Shown here: positions 19,827-29,786 of the stretch, piece by piece
How the letters are laid out: every line of letters begins with the position of its first letter
Position numbering within the stretch: the first letter of the stretch is position 1
NCBI GenBank assembly: GCA_026225945.1
Contig: JAMJFZ010000770.1
Coordinates: 3,462,501 to 3,526,500 of the forward strand
Reading direction: 5' to 3'
Length of the DNA: 64,000 nucleotides
Source: Cricetomys ansorgei
Taxonomy: Eukaryota > Chordata > Mammalia > Rodentia > Nesomyidae
Position numbers and translations under genes: made by a program
Notes under the pieces: generated by a model
Told to the model about the DNA's origin: nothing
The model's database searches: none
Seen by the model: the letters and a program-made list of their open reading frames with translations, nothing else

Positions 19827-20256
19827 GTTTCTTAGCAGTGGTGATCAATGTTGCCCTGCCTGCAGAGCCTCCAGCTCTGTGTCACTTCACCTTGACTTCC
19901 TTTGTTTGCCATCTTGGTCCCACCTGCACCGCACACTGTGCTTCCAGTTCAGATTCTTTCTGAACAGCAAGGCAAGTTGGGGTGGGCGGTGTCTGGCAGT
20001 GGCCTTTCCATCCTTGGGGGACCCCTGCATCTGTCCCTGGCACGACTCCATTGCCTACCTTGCTGTATTCGGCCAGATTTCCTCTTTCCACTCACAGGCA
20101 ATGGGTTTTCCAGGTCAGTTGCCTTTCCAACCACATTTAATTCTCAAAATTTTCTCCTCTGGACAGTTTCTCCATGTCCACAAAGTGAGGAACTGGGGGC
20201 AACTGTATTGGTGGGGCAGCAGGGAAGGAAGTCAGCCCCACCACCATCTTGGAAAA
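19827..20256 (-). promoter_or_regulatory. composite element: 5-prime region with two YY1-like CAAGATGG motifs
   Basis: On the minus strand CCAAGATGGTGG lies at 20252-20241, at the extreme 5-prime end, and CCAAGATGGC at 19917-19908. YY1 sites (AAGATGGC) at the 5-prime end of L1 and SVA are known to set the transcription start, so an internal Pol II promoter is a reasonable inference. No TATA box is obvious. Confidence 0.5.
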
Positions 20257-20269
20257 TTCCCATTTATCT
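20257..20269. repeat. target-site duplication, right copy
   Basis: TTCCCATTTATCT, identical to 17225-17237. Beyond the 13 identical bases the flanks still share AA...T, so the original duplication may have been slightly longer. Confidence 0.85.
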
Positions 20270-20541
20270 CTTGTCTCTTCTTTGCTCAAGGACAGATTGT
20301 CATCACATCAAAAAGACCATGAGTAACAGGCCCCATGCCTTACCAGATGAATTCTTACTGTTCCACAGCTGACATCAGGACCAGCAGCACATGTAGCAGG
20401 GAACAGCTGTGCCTTCCAGGGTTTATGGGCCTGTCTGTCCTGCTGCCCAGTCTAAATGCACATCCTATTTATCCATTGGCCCCAGAACTCAAAGCCAGAC
20501 CCTAAACAGAGTGGGCAGTAATGTCAGAATGTGCTGGTAGG
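20270..20541. other. unassigned sequence
   Basis: Nothing recognised. Confidence 0.3.

Positions 20542-20594
<53 letters not shown>
20542..20594 (+). repeat. (TG)n microsatellite
   Basis: About 23 TG units in a nearly perfect run. Confidence 0.97.
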
Positions 20595-20595
<1 letters not shown>

Positions 20596-20659
20596 TCAAC
20601 TTCATAGAAACATTCTAGCCATATTTAGATGCCCATGAGGAAGAAGTTGATGGTGACTT

Positions 20660-20792
20660 GTCCTTCCTTCCTTCCTTCCTTCCTTCCTTCCTTCCTTCCT
20701 TCCTTCCTTCCTTCCTTCCTTTCTTCCTACCTTCCTTCCTTCCTTCCTTCTTCCTTCTTCCTTCCTCCCCTTTCTTTCCTTCCTTCTTCCCT
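20660..20792 (+). repeat. (TTCC)n microsatellite
   Basis: About 15 perfect CCTT units at 20660-20720, then degenerate C/T sequence. The 67-aa frame over it (20629-20832) is repeat translation. Confidence 0.97.
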
Positions 20793-20841
20793 TTCTGAGA
20801 CTAGAATATGTGCTGATATTGGGGGTATTTAAATGAATATA

Positions 20842-20935
20842 TCAAGACTGGACTTGTATCTTAGAGTGTTTGCCTTGCATGTATGAGATCAAAGGTACAA
20901 GAGCCACTGTCACAACAAAGAGAGTAAAATGAACA
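20842..20935 (+). mobile_element. ID-like SINE (degenerate)
   Basis: GAGTGTTTGCCTTGCATGTA and GATCAAAGGTACAAG fall where ID elements have the A-box/anticodon and B-box regions, with an A/G-rich tail. Heavily diverged. Confidence 0.4.
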
Positions 20936-21905
20936 CATCTTTGTATCTGAGAGTACCTACCACACAGTGTTATAAGAGAGGGTCCATAGGCTGCTTAAGG
21001 AGTCATATGGCACCAGGAGTCAAGGGGTAACCCTAGGGCCAGGCCTGGATTTCTCTGTTCTGATCCCCAGCTTCCAGAGGATCCTACACCCCTTCCTCCT
21101 GTGGAGAAGGAGGTCCTGGCTCTAATTGAAAGGTCATCACCTTGAGCAGTACTTTGGATGAGAGATTCTGTGTTTGATATCCACATATTTTCCAGGCAAG
21201 GAAAGTTCCAGGAAGGCAGGAAAGATGGGAGGGGCAATATGCATGGGTGGAGGACTGTGGGGCTCAAAGTGCTTCTGCAGTGCTAAGTGACAGAGAAGAA
21301 ACAGCTGGAAGGAAAAACACAGAGTCCGAGGGCCCTTTGGGGCAGAGGCACAAAAAGCAGTTCCCTGGGGTCACAGAAAAGGTCACAGCTCCGCTACTTC
21401 TAAGAATGAGGTAGACAATACAACTCAGGACCAGAGGGAAGAAAGCAGCTATGGGGATGAAGAGACCAGGAAAGAGTAGAAAACAGGCACAGCACAGAGA
21501 GGCAATGCTAAGAGCATGCTCTCAGCTAAGGGAACACCTGGGCCCTCCGTCACAGGGTGAGTATCGCTCTGTGCCCCCTGAGTCCTGTGCAGAGGATTGC
21601 GTGATACCGAGGACAAAGTCCTGCTTGGATTTCTCAATTCTGCGCTAGTTTGATGTGAACATGCACAAGCTCTCCTACCCTGTGCCTCAGGTGGCTTATC
21701 TATTTGCTCTCCTGTAACATCCACTGGCAGGGTAGGGATGAGGGGTGTGTGACCATGAGTGATCACAGTACCAAGTGCGAGGACTTGAAGATGCAGTTCA
21801 CGAAAGACATGGGGAAGAAATGATGCTGTTGATGACCAACTGCGGGCCCCGATCTAAATAAAGGTATCTCAAAATTATCTTATGTCTCAGAATTATCTTA
21901 TGTGG
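20936..21905. other. repeat-poor unassigned stretch
   Basis: About 970 bp, nothing recognised. It ends in a short tandem duplication of ATTATCTTATGTSTC-type sequence at 21873-21904. Confidence 0.3.
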
Positions 21906-21907
21906 AG

Positions 21908-22015
21908 GACCAAATTCATCTCCATTTTACAGGAAAGACGAGTGACGGCGAGAAGACCCAAGTAACTTATCCGAGGTCACACAGCAGGCAAGGGCAGAGA
22001 GGGCTGAGAGCCTGA
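21908..22015 (-). mobile_element. MIR SINE (antisense)
   Basis: CTCCATTTTACAGGAAAGAC, CCAAGTAACTTATCCGAGG and TCACACAGCAGGCAAGGGC are the antisense MIR core (CCCATTTTACAGATGAGG, AAGTCACACAGC pattern). Confidence 0.85.
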
Positions 22016-22289
22016 GCAGTGTGCTTTGTTTCCTGCGTGCCACTCTTACCTCTTAGGAGACAGCCTCCTTACAAGAACTTCCCCGATTCTGTCTATATTA
22101 AATCTGTGCTGACAGCCACACAGCAGGTGCTCCACCAATGTGCTTCCTAGTCCCACTCCAGATAGACCTAGAAAAGCTAGTTTTAATCCTCTTCTTCCAC
22201 TTTGGTACCCTGAAATTCTGATCTATAACATCCAGGCCTTGGTCCTAACTCCTGGTCCTCAGAGGGACCCTCCCTCTGTGGGCAGAATG
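22016..22289. other. unassigned sequence
   Basis: Nothing recognised. Confidence 0.3.
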
Positions 22290-22570
22290 TGTCCAGAAGC
22301 TGCAGATCCCAATCAGCATAGACAGTGATGTCCAAGCCACACTGATTGGCGGATGTAAATTTGCATACATAATGTAATTTGGGCCAATTGATTTGTGGAT
22401 GAAATGAGTCACTTGAGGAGCCGCAAGCACTCTGGTGGGTGACTGGGAAGACAAGTGGTCCTTGAAATGTCTGGAGTGAAAACACACTTTTGTTTTTGAA
22501 GGAGATGGCCATTTTCCAATTCCACATTCTAGCAGCCTGTTTCTATGATTATAGGCAGCTTCAGAAGGTG
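22290..22570. promoter_or_regulatory. candidate regulatory element (octamer, AP-1 and CCAAT-type motifs)
   Basis: Repeat-free block with a perfect octamer ATTTGCAT (22359-22366), an AP-1 site TGAGTCA (22405-22411), GATTGG (22344-22349) and CCAAT (22384-22388) within 70 bp. Such clustering is suggestive only. These motifs are short and occur by chance. Confidence 0.3.
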
Positions 22571-23376
22571 ATGGTAGTTCCACGTCCTTCTCTCTTCCAG
22601 GTTGGTGGCTCCCAGTCTCCTGGATTACCTAGAGGCAGCTAGCACTTTAGCTTCCTGGCTACTACTTATTTTTCCCTCCCCCTTTTCCTAATCTGGGATT
22701 ATAGAAGTCCAAAGAGGAGGTGACAGAAGAGAGTTGGAGAGAGATCCTGTCTCATGGGGGTCACAATGTTTGGGGATCATTGGTACAGGCAGGCATTGGG
22801 CCTTAGCTCTTAGAGGCCAGCAGCTCTGGGCTGGAGCAGGGGGAGGGATTCTGGGTGTGGTGTAGACTGGAGATGTGGTGTGTAGACTGTGGGTAGGCTA
22901 GGGTGGTATAGACTGGGTGTGTTGTGGGTTGGGGTATTGTATAGACTGAGGGTGTTTGAGAACAGGTTGTGTGCTTTGTCCAGTGGTTGGAGTGTGATCA
23001 GCCCCAAGCTCCATTGCTCCAGAGCAAGCTGCACTGTTGCTGTTCCTCCTCTGCCAGAGCAGACTGTGCCCTCTAAACTTGGAGCCAGAATCAGCCCCTC
23101 TCCCTCTCAGTGGTTTCTGTCAAGTATTGTCACAATGATGAGAGAAGTGATTGATAAGTTGTCTAAGAGTTGTGGAAAGGAGTGGGGGTCCTCACTCTAA
23201 GGTGTCAGTGCATTCCGGTCTGTGAAGGGAGGCTTTAGAGCCTAAATGCCTCCCACAACCCGTGTGTTGCAGTCCTGGCCCATCCCAGCATACTTGGGAT
23301 ATGGAGGAACTTTTGAGAGACGGGTCCTCGGGGCGGTAGGTTAGGCTATTGTGTACCCTCTAAGGGGATGGTCCTA
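22571..23376. other. unassigned sequence with a degenerate GTGTAGACTGGG-type repeat
   Basis: No transposon recognised. 22850-22960 repeats the phrase GTGGTGTAGACTGG / GGTATAGACTGGG about four times with spacing near 30 bp. Confidence 0.4.
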
Positions 23377-23725
23377 GTTCCATTTCTGTTGCTGTGATAA
23401 AATACCCTGACCAAAAAGCAATTTAGGGAAGAAGGGGATTACCTTAGCTCACAATTTAAAGCAACAGGTTTTTGAAGCATCTAGTTACATCATATCCACA
23501 GTCAGGAGTGGAGAGAAATAAATCCATTCATGCGTACTTGCCTGTTTGTGCTTGCCTCAATTTCCCTACTTTTATACAGTTCAGGGCTGCCTGCCTAGGG
23601 AATGGTGCTACCCACACTGGGCTAGGTCTTCCTACCTATTAATTAAGATTTGCCCATGCACCAACTCAATGTAGATTATCCCTCTTCTTTCCAGGTGAAT
23701 TTTGGTTGTATTAAGTTGTTAAATC
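23377..23725 (-). mobile_element. rodent MaLR-like solo LTR (antisense)
   Basis: AGTTCCATTTCTGTTGCTGT, AATACCCTGACCAAAAAGC, TTTATACAGTTCAGGGCTGC and GGAATGGTGCTACCCACACT follow the antisense LTR. The ends are eroded. Confidence 0.75.
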
Positions 23726-24884
23726 AAAGCTAAATATCACAAGGACCTTGGAGTTACCTTCATATCTTGCTGTCTGCTTTCTGGTCACCATAGGGCGTTT
23801 CCCTTTGCCATGCATTCTCACCATGATATACTGTGCAGACCCAAAGCAATAGAGCCAAGCATCAGTGGATGGAATACTCTGAAACTGTGTGAATCAACCA
23901 AACATTCCCTCTTTTGTCACAGTGACAGATCTAACACAGGGGACCCAAGAAGTCTGGGTCTCAACAGTGGGCCTGGGAATGTCTGCCCAACACTGAGGGT
24001 CAAGCTGGCTGAACCCAACAAAATATGGGGATCCTCGTAGCCTCTTACCTGGACTCCAACCTCCAGTTGCTTTGTGGTCACAAGCAAATAGTCACACCTT
24101 GGCCTCAGTTTTAGCACATGTAAGATCAAATCTATGTTCCAGAAAAATAGTTTCATTAACAACAGGGAGATTTCTTTGTTTTTTTTTCTCAAGAAAACTG
24201 TCATAGAAGATCTTGATGTATCAGCCAGACAAAACCTAATCTGCTTAGTTTGTGGTAGGGGCAAAGGACCATGGACCTGCCTCATCAACTGGCCTGTATC
24301 CAGGGAGTCCTTAGTTAAATGAGGAGGGACCTAATGTTGCCAATGTTCCCAACTACCTGGTGCTGCTAGAGCTAAGACACCAGTGTGCCTGTTTCAGGGC
24401 TGAAGATGACAGGACTTTGCATCCTTGCAAAGGACCTTGCAGGGGAAGCCCGGGGATGGGAATGGCTGCTCTGGTCGGCATTACAGTTGCCTCTCCCACT
24501 TTCTATCCAGAACACAGTCTGCAAGAGCTTCTGAGAATCAAGAAAATCCCTCTCCACCCCCATGTCCCTGTGACTCTGTGGAATGTTGTGGTCTGTGTGG
24601 ACTCAGTTCTTCTCAATGGTCTTGAGAGAGTGGGGGAGGCCGCCATTAGAGGCGCCAAGCTCTGTCACCCCCACCTGAATCTTGAAAGGAATGCAGGAGG
24701 GGAGGGGGTTGCAAAAGAGCCCAGCACAGCCTCTGCTGAGGCAACATGCTGAATTACTTTTCAAACATGTGGGGTCCACCCACACTGGGTACACATCTTG
24801 TCCCAGCATCATTTCCCTGGATACGGGCCCACGTGTCCCTGGGCCAGCCTGAGTGGGCTGCACGTGCAGCCAGCTCATGCTTAT
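23726..24884. other. repeat-poor unassigned stretch
   Basis: About 1.15 kb. Frames of up to 130 aa (24360-24752) have no recognised domain and no flanking splice pattern. Confidence 0.3.
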
Positions 24885-25075
24885 GCTGTTTGCTAATATT
24901 TCTTTGATGTCAGTGAGCCACCTAAGCCTGATGCTGCCGCCCCTTTGAAGCGGGACATCGTGTTTTGCCAGAAGTCAATGAAACGCCTTAATGGAACAGA
25001 ATGGTTTAATTCCCGCCTCCAATACAGAGCTGAGAAGGTTCAAATAGGCTCCAGTCCATGCCTGTAAGACGTCCC
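24885..25075. other. candidate conserved noncoding element
   Basis: Repeat-free stretch with CTAATATTTCTTTGATGTC, GTCAATGAAACGCCTTAATG and GGTTTAATTCCCGCC. Such AT/GC-balanced, motif-rich sequence often scores as conserved. Not testable from one genome. Confidence 0.25.
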
Positions 25076-26299
25076 AAATGGCTTTCAAGAGGCCACCTCA
25101 GAGGCCTGCTGCTCTGGCTGCTGGCCTTGGAGCTAGCCTTTGCACTGAAGTCCTGATCTCCTCCATTGAATGGCACACTCCACGGCCTGCCTTCCTCTGT
25201 ACCCTTGGCCTCCTACCCTACTCCTGAGCTGTCTCTCACCTTGACCTCCCGAATCTCCTCACACAAAGCTGCCATTGAACTTTGGCATCCACACAGCTCC
25301 CTTTCAACTTCCACAGCCCTGTGGCTGGGATTGGCTTCAGAGCTCTCGGCTCAGCTTGTGGCAGGCAGCCCTTTCCCTTAGATGTTCAGGGAGTGTTCTC
25401 AAGGGACTCTGGGGCCCTCTGGTCACATCTGCACCTACATTGCCATCTCTTCCAGGTGCCATCTCTCATGCTAGCCAGAGCCCCTGCTGCTGCCTCTCTG
25501 CAGCTGTGGCTTCGGAGCCTCGGAGACGACCTGTCCCTGGCTGCTAAGTGAATGTGCATTTGTGATACAGCTGTCTCTGTTATTCATCAGGGCTAAGAAC
25601 CAACCACTGGGGTCCCCTCTGATAGTAGAGTCCATTGAACTGGGCTAGTACAGTCCTACTACCTAACTACAGCCTGCTTAGAATGGGACAGGTCCAAGAG
25701 CAATGCAATAAGCTGCTCTTGGACTCCAGCCCTTATTTACTACTTGGACCAGAGTGTTCACACACACCCAGTTCCCCAGGCTTCTTTTCTATTCTTTGTT
25801 TACTACCTTTCCCTGACACTGAGTCACCTGGCTTAGAGAAGGAGAATTCCACAGCACAACTTTTCATGCTCAGTGAGTAACCCATTCATTGTTTCTCCAT
25901 GGGACTTTGTTGAGATCCCACTGGGTGCTGGACAGAGGGGTTATCAAGTCTCATGTCATCTGCATCATGAGAGCCCGAACCACGCCAGATTCCTTTCTGA
26001 AAGTTAGATCTACCAGTCAAATTGTCAACTCCAACCTCTGCATGGCTGTCCTTCCTCTGGGAAATGCTTTCTTTCCAAAGCCTTGCATGCCCGTCTTTTC
26101 CTCAGTGGCAGACCATAACCTCTCCAGGCGCCTGTCTAAGGTGGGACTTCCCTGGGACAGACCCTCAGTCAACATATCTCTAGGTTCCTCCTTAAGAGAG
26201 CCCCTGGCCTGGCTCACAGTTAGTGCTCAAGGGAGCTGAGCATTTAAACTGAAGTTTATTTATTTCTGAGCTGCAGTGATTTAATCAAAGTCTGCCAGG
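25076..26299. other. repeat-poor stretch with a possible L2 fragment
   Basis: About 1.2 kb. CCTCTGGGAAATGCTTTCTT (26053-26072) in the context CTGCATGGCTGTCC resembles the L2 3-prime region, too weakly to call. Frames of up to 116 aa have no domain. Confidence 0.3.
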
Positions 26300-26410
26300 A
26301 CTTTAAAAGAATGAATGAATCAAGTGTATACTATGTGCTTAGACAGTTGTCCAGTGTGTACCCATTGCTCATGTCCTAACTTTCACAATGCCCCAGGGCA
26401 CCCACATGTC
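26300..26410 (-). mobile_element. MIR SINE fragment (antisense)
   Basis: GTATACTATGTGCTTAGACA and CTTTCACAATGCCCCAGGG match the antisense MIR 3-prime part (TACTATGTGCCAGGCAC, CTCACAACAACCC). Confidence 0.6.
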
Positions 26411-26449
26411 CACATACCTTTTGCACAGGCTCCGAGAACTGTGTTGCCG

Positions 26450-26650
26450 TGACAAAGTGGTCCATGGAGGTGCCTGGTCTCAGATCCTCGCTCTACCACC
26501 CTAGGCTGTGATCTCAGGAAGTTTGCTTAACCCTTCTGAGCATCGTCTGCAAACGGGATATAAAAAATAACATGATTAATTACATTTGCAGATGAGAAGG
26601 GTATAAGACGCTATGTGGCACCTGGCACAGAGAAGACCTTTGCATACCCA
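26450..26650 (+). mobile_element. MIR SINE
   Basis: GATCCTCGCTCTACCACC, GTTTGCTTAACCCTTCTGAG, TCGTCTGCAAACGGGATAT and GTGGCACCTGGCACAGAGA follow the whole sense MIR. Confidence 0.85.
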
Positions 26651-26939
26651 TTCCCCACGTGTACTCACACACCACCATGCAAGGCAACGCAATAGACCAT
26701 GCCACTGAGAACTGGCAAAACGAGACAGGTACTGTCCCGGTCAGACTGGTGTGAAGGGAGTTGGAGCTAGATTGTGTGATGCCTTAGTTGTTTGGTGACA
26801 GGGTTAAGTGTGTGGCCTGCTGGGACTGGCAGGGCACAGCAGAGTTCATCTGCCTGAAGAAGTGGCTGGAAGCCAACAGCAGCCCCTCATCCTCCTGTCA
26901 GGCTGCTCCAGAATAGAAACTGGCTGCCTTTTGTCCCTG
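26651..26939. other. unassigned sequence
   Basis: Nothing recognised. Confidence 0.3.
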
Positions 26940-27105
26940 CTGAGTGGCCTTTTCTATGAAGAGATAACGAAGGACAATTAATCTAGCAATTGGGAGCAAC
27001 CTTTGATGCTCCAGTAATTTTTCTGCCTTATAATTATGGGACAATCAGGGTTTTGCAAGCTCCCAATTAAATCACAGTCAGATCCAGTGACTATCAGAAA
27101 GTGGA
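26940..27105. other. candidate conserved noncoding element
   Basis: Repeat-free, AT-rich core with GGACAATTAATCTAGCAATT, GCCTTATAATTATGGGACAA and CTCCCAATTAAATCAC, i.e. several homeodomain-like TAAT/ATTA cores in 130 bp. Confidence 0.3.
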
Positions 27106-28344
27106 CACTGTAGCCAAGAGGGAGCCAAAGAAGGCAGTAACCTGTGACCCGAAGGAAATACAGGGTGGGCAGAACAGGAAGAAGGGCCTCAGCTGGAGAA
27201 AGAGCTTCCCCTGAGTGGCAGCTGGGAGGCTTTCAGAAAGCACTGTGGGTAGAAGAGGGTTTGGCCAAAGCATCTGGCCTGGTGCTGGCACACTCCTTGA
27301 AGGAACAGGCTCTTGGCAGGCCTATTTGCCCTGCTTGGCACATCTTGGTCCAGAAACCTGCCCCAAGCAGGCTGAGTGTGTGTCCATTGGGCTAATTCCA
27401 TGCCTGCTCTATCTCCGTGTCACAGAGCAGCAGGCCAGACCTAGCTCCTCTGGCCTCTGTTGTGGTGAGATAGCAGCCTCTTTCCTTCTAAGCTACTTAT
27501 GAGATCAAGCACATGATGGCTCCTTGCTTAAGCAACCCCAGAGACAATGGCCAGATCACCCTGTGGGCCTGTGCAGGCTGTATGCATTAGGGAGACTGTG
27601 CTGTCTCTTTGAAACATGCTACCTCTATCCTGAGACCAGCTACCCATGTGGGGAACTCCCTTCCATGTCCCTCTCCTCCACCCTCAATATTACCTCCATT
27701 TGTGACACTCTTCGGATTCCAAAGCAGATTTTGAGAGCCGCACAGTTGCCCTGATCAGACATCTAGGGTGTACTCTTGACGGAGGAAGGAAAAGTGGAGG
27801 GAGAAAGCACATGTCCTTGCCACAGTATCTGTCATTCAGTCTCATGGGTAAAGTCACTCCTTCTCACTCCACAGTCTTTACTCCAGCCACTCTGTCCCCA
27901 GCAATGATGGATGGGTGAGATCTGGCATCCCAAGGCACAGAGAACTCCAGAGAAAGCAAGCTTGGGTGACTGTGCCACCCATCTGCTCCTGCTTCTTGTC
28001 ACCACTGCTTCTAGGTGCTGGACAGCTCTGCTATAGCCCCTGTGCAGTCTGTACCTGGGTGTGCTTGGACTGCTTTCTCCTCAGACTACTGGCAGCTCCC
28101 ATTGACCAATCCCATTCTTATGTCTGAAAACCAGGGCAAAAATATGTGCCCCACTTTGGGCAATGGAAGAGCTGCATACCTGTATCCTACTGACTTTGGG
28201 ATCCTCCCAGATAAACTCTGAAGACATTTCAGAAAATAATGAGAAAAGTCCATCTGACTAGCTCAGATCCTGGTGATGCCTAACATGTAAAACTGGTTTA
28301 TGTCACACACGGCCTTGCAGGAGAGGTGATCATTTGAGAGTCCA
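27106..28344. other. repeat-poor unassigned stretch
   Basis: About 1.2 kb, no recognised element. Overlapping frames of 60-95 aa have no domains. Confidence 0.3.
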
Positions 28345-28430
28345 TCTTTCATTTTTATGAATGGAGAAGCCGAAGCCCAGAGAAGTGAATATACTTGCAG
28401 AAGGTCACTCTTCTGTGTGGCGGTAGTGTA
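28345..28430 (-). mobile_element. MIR SINE fragment (antisense)
   Basis: TTTTTATGAATGGAGAAGCC, CCCAGAGAAGTGAATATACT and GAAGGTCACTC match the antisense MIR core. Confidence 0.65.
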
Positions 28431-29124
28431 AATGAAAGCTTGAGTGGTGATACTGAGCTTTGGATGCATAGGTAAGAATGTCAGCAGACAAAGTGATCTG
28501 GAGTAGGTGAACCGGCGGGTGTCGACTAGCTGGAGAAGACTGGCTGATCTTCTACCTGTATTTCTGAGTTTGTTTCTGTAGCTTCCTGTGGGAATTAACA
28601 GTGAGTGTCAGTTAGCACCATGGAAATGATTGTGCTGGGCCATCACAGGGGTGATTGTCACTTGCTGGTCCATGGATGTCAGATGAAGGGCCCTTTGTTA
28701 CAATGTCCAACTAGTTTCCCAGCTGCTTTATCATGTGCCAAGTGTACGCAGAAGCAATGAGCATGAGTGATTTCTTCTGTTTCCCACTGGGGGTATCTCC
28801 TGAAGGGGGAGATCATTGATTTTATAAAGCTGACATATAAATCTAAGCTATTCTCAGTCTTCTATGGTTCCATTTGTGGCCCAATGGGAATGACAGTCAT
28901 TTCAGTCATTCACAGACTACACTGTAATAAACTCACCTCTACCAGGCCAGAACATAGTTCCCTCTGTAGAGGGAATTTCCATTTTCTGTATGGCTGCTGT
29001 GTGTCTCCCCACCAGCACCAGGGCCTGTGTACCCTCAGTTCCTCTGGGTACCTGAACTAGATGGAGGCTGGGAAGAAGGACCTGTGTGGAAGAGCAGGAG
29101 TGAGCACCAGATACAGACTGTAGT
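28431..29124. other. unassigned sequence
   Basis: About 690 bp, nothing recognised. Confidence 0.3.
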
Positions 29125-29265
29125 TCTGACATTCCTTAAGCTCTCTGGATCCAGGATTCCCCTCTATGAAGTAGGGAGCAATAGGAGCTTGCTGTCACTG
29201 CTGTCACTGCCCCAAGGCAACTGTGGGAAGGATTGCAGGTTAATAGCTCAGGAAGTGACCTGAGA
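29125..29265 (+). mobile_element. MIR SINE (degenerate)
   Basis: TTCCTTAAGCTCTCTGGATC, CCCTCTATGAAGTAGGGAGC follow the sense MIR core (CCTCAGTTTCCTCATCTGTAAAATGGG pattern). Confidence 0.55.
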
Positions 29266-29745
29266 ATGGGCATCCCTGAGCAACCAGGCTGGACAGGCAC
29301 TTCCTCTTCACTAAAAATATATGGGGACATAGTGATCTAGGGAAGGCAGCGAATCATGGACTTTCTCACTCTCTGTCTAAGCTCCATCTCTACCCACCCC
29401 CAGTAGCTTCCTTCCCACACAGAGCAAATGCCCAGGTGTTCTCTCTCCATTGTTTATCTGCATTCTCAAAAACATCCATACATTGGTATGGCAAGGTATG
29501 CCCATAGGTGCAATGGTGGTATGGATATTATGAGGATAACTAACCATTTTCTGATTGGATTTAAGGCCCACTCTACAGAAAGAAATGCACCACAGTACCA
29601 CTGGTACTGTAAATCTGTCTGTGGAATGCTCAACTACAAATAGAACATATGTTTTACTTCCTCCCCAAGGCTCAGGGACCATCTCAGAAGAGTGGGTGGA
29701 GAGATTTTAAAAGATTGGGGAAGAGCAGAGCAAACAGTGTCAAAG

Positions 29746-29747
<2 letters not shown>
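29266..29747. other. unassigned sequence
   Basis: About 480 bp, nothing recognised. Confidence 0.3.

Positions 29748-29785
<38 letters not shown>
29748..29785 (+). repeat. (TG)n microsatellite
   Basis: About 18 uninterrupted TG units. Confidence 0.97.

Positions 29786-29786
<1 letters not shown>

Larger units (their letters stand above)
17238..20256 (-). mobile_element. ORF-less composite VNTR retrotransposon, full-length copy B
   Basis: About 3.02 kb between identical 13-bp target-site duplications. In sense order (right to left) it has a 5-prime segment starting at about 20252 with CCAAGATGGTGG, two monomers of about 345 bp, a linker of about 200 bp, a 1.26-kb VNTR of 19-bp units, a unique 3-prime domain of about 160 bp, a CT-rich tract, an L1-like 3-prime end and an A tail of about 9-10. 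The 3-prime end (plus strand TTTGAGTTTCATACAATGTA) resembles the antisense end of rodent L1 3-prime UTRs, so L1 machinery probably moved it. No ORF1 or reverse-transcriptase frame is present. The alternative, a full-length L1 that lost its ORFs, is weakened by copy A having the same VNTR-to-tail order. Confidence 0.8.

Noticed and set aside
19601..19830. GC-rich 5-prime part of the composite element as a CpG island promoter of a host gene
   Set aside because: CpG density is low to moderate and the segment lies within the target-site duplications of the retrotransposon.
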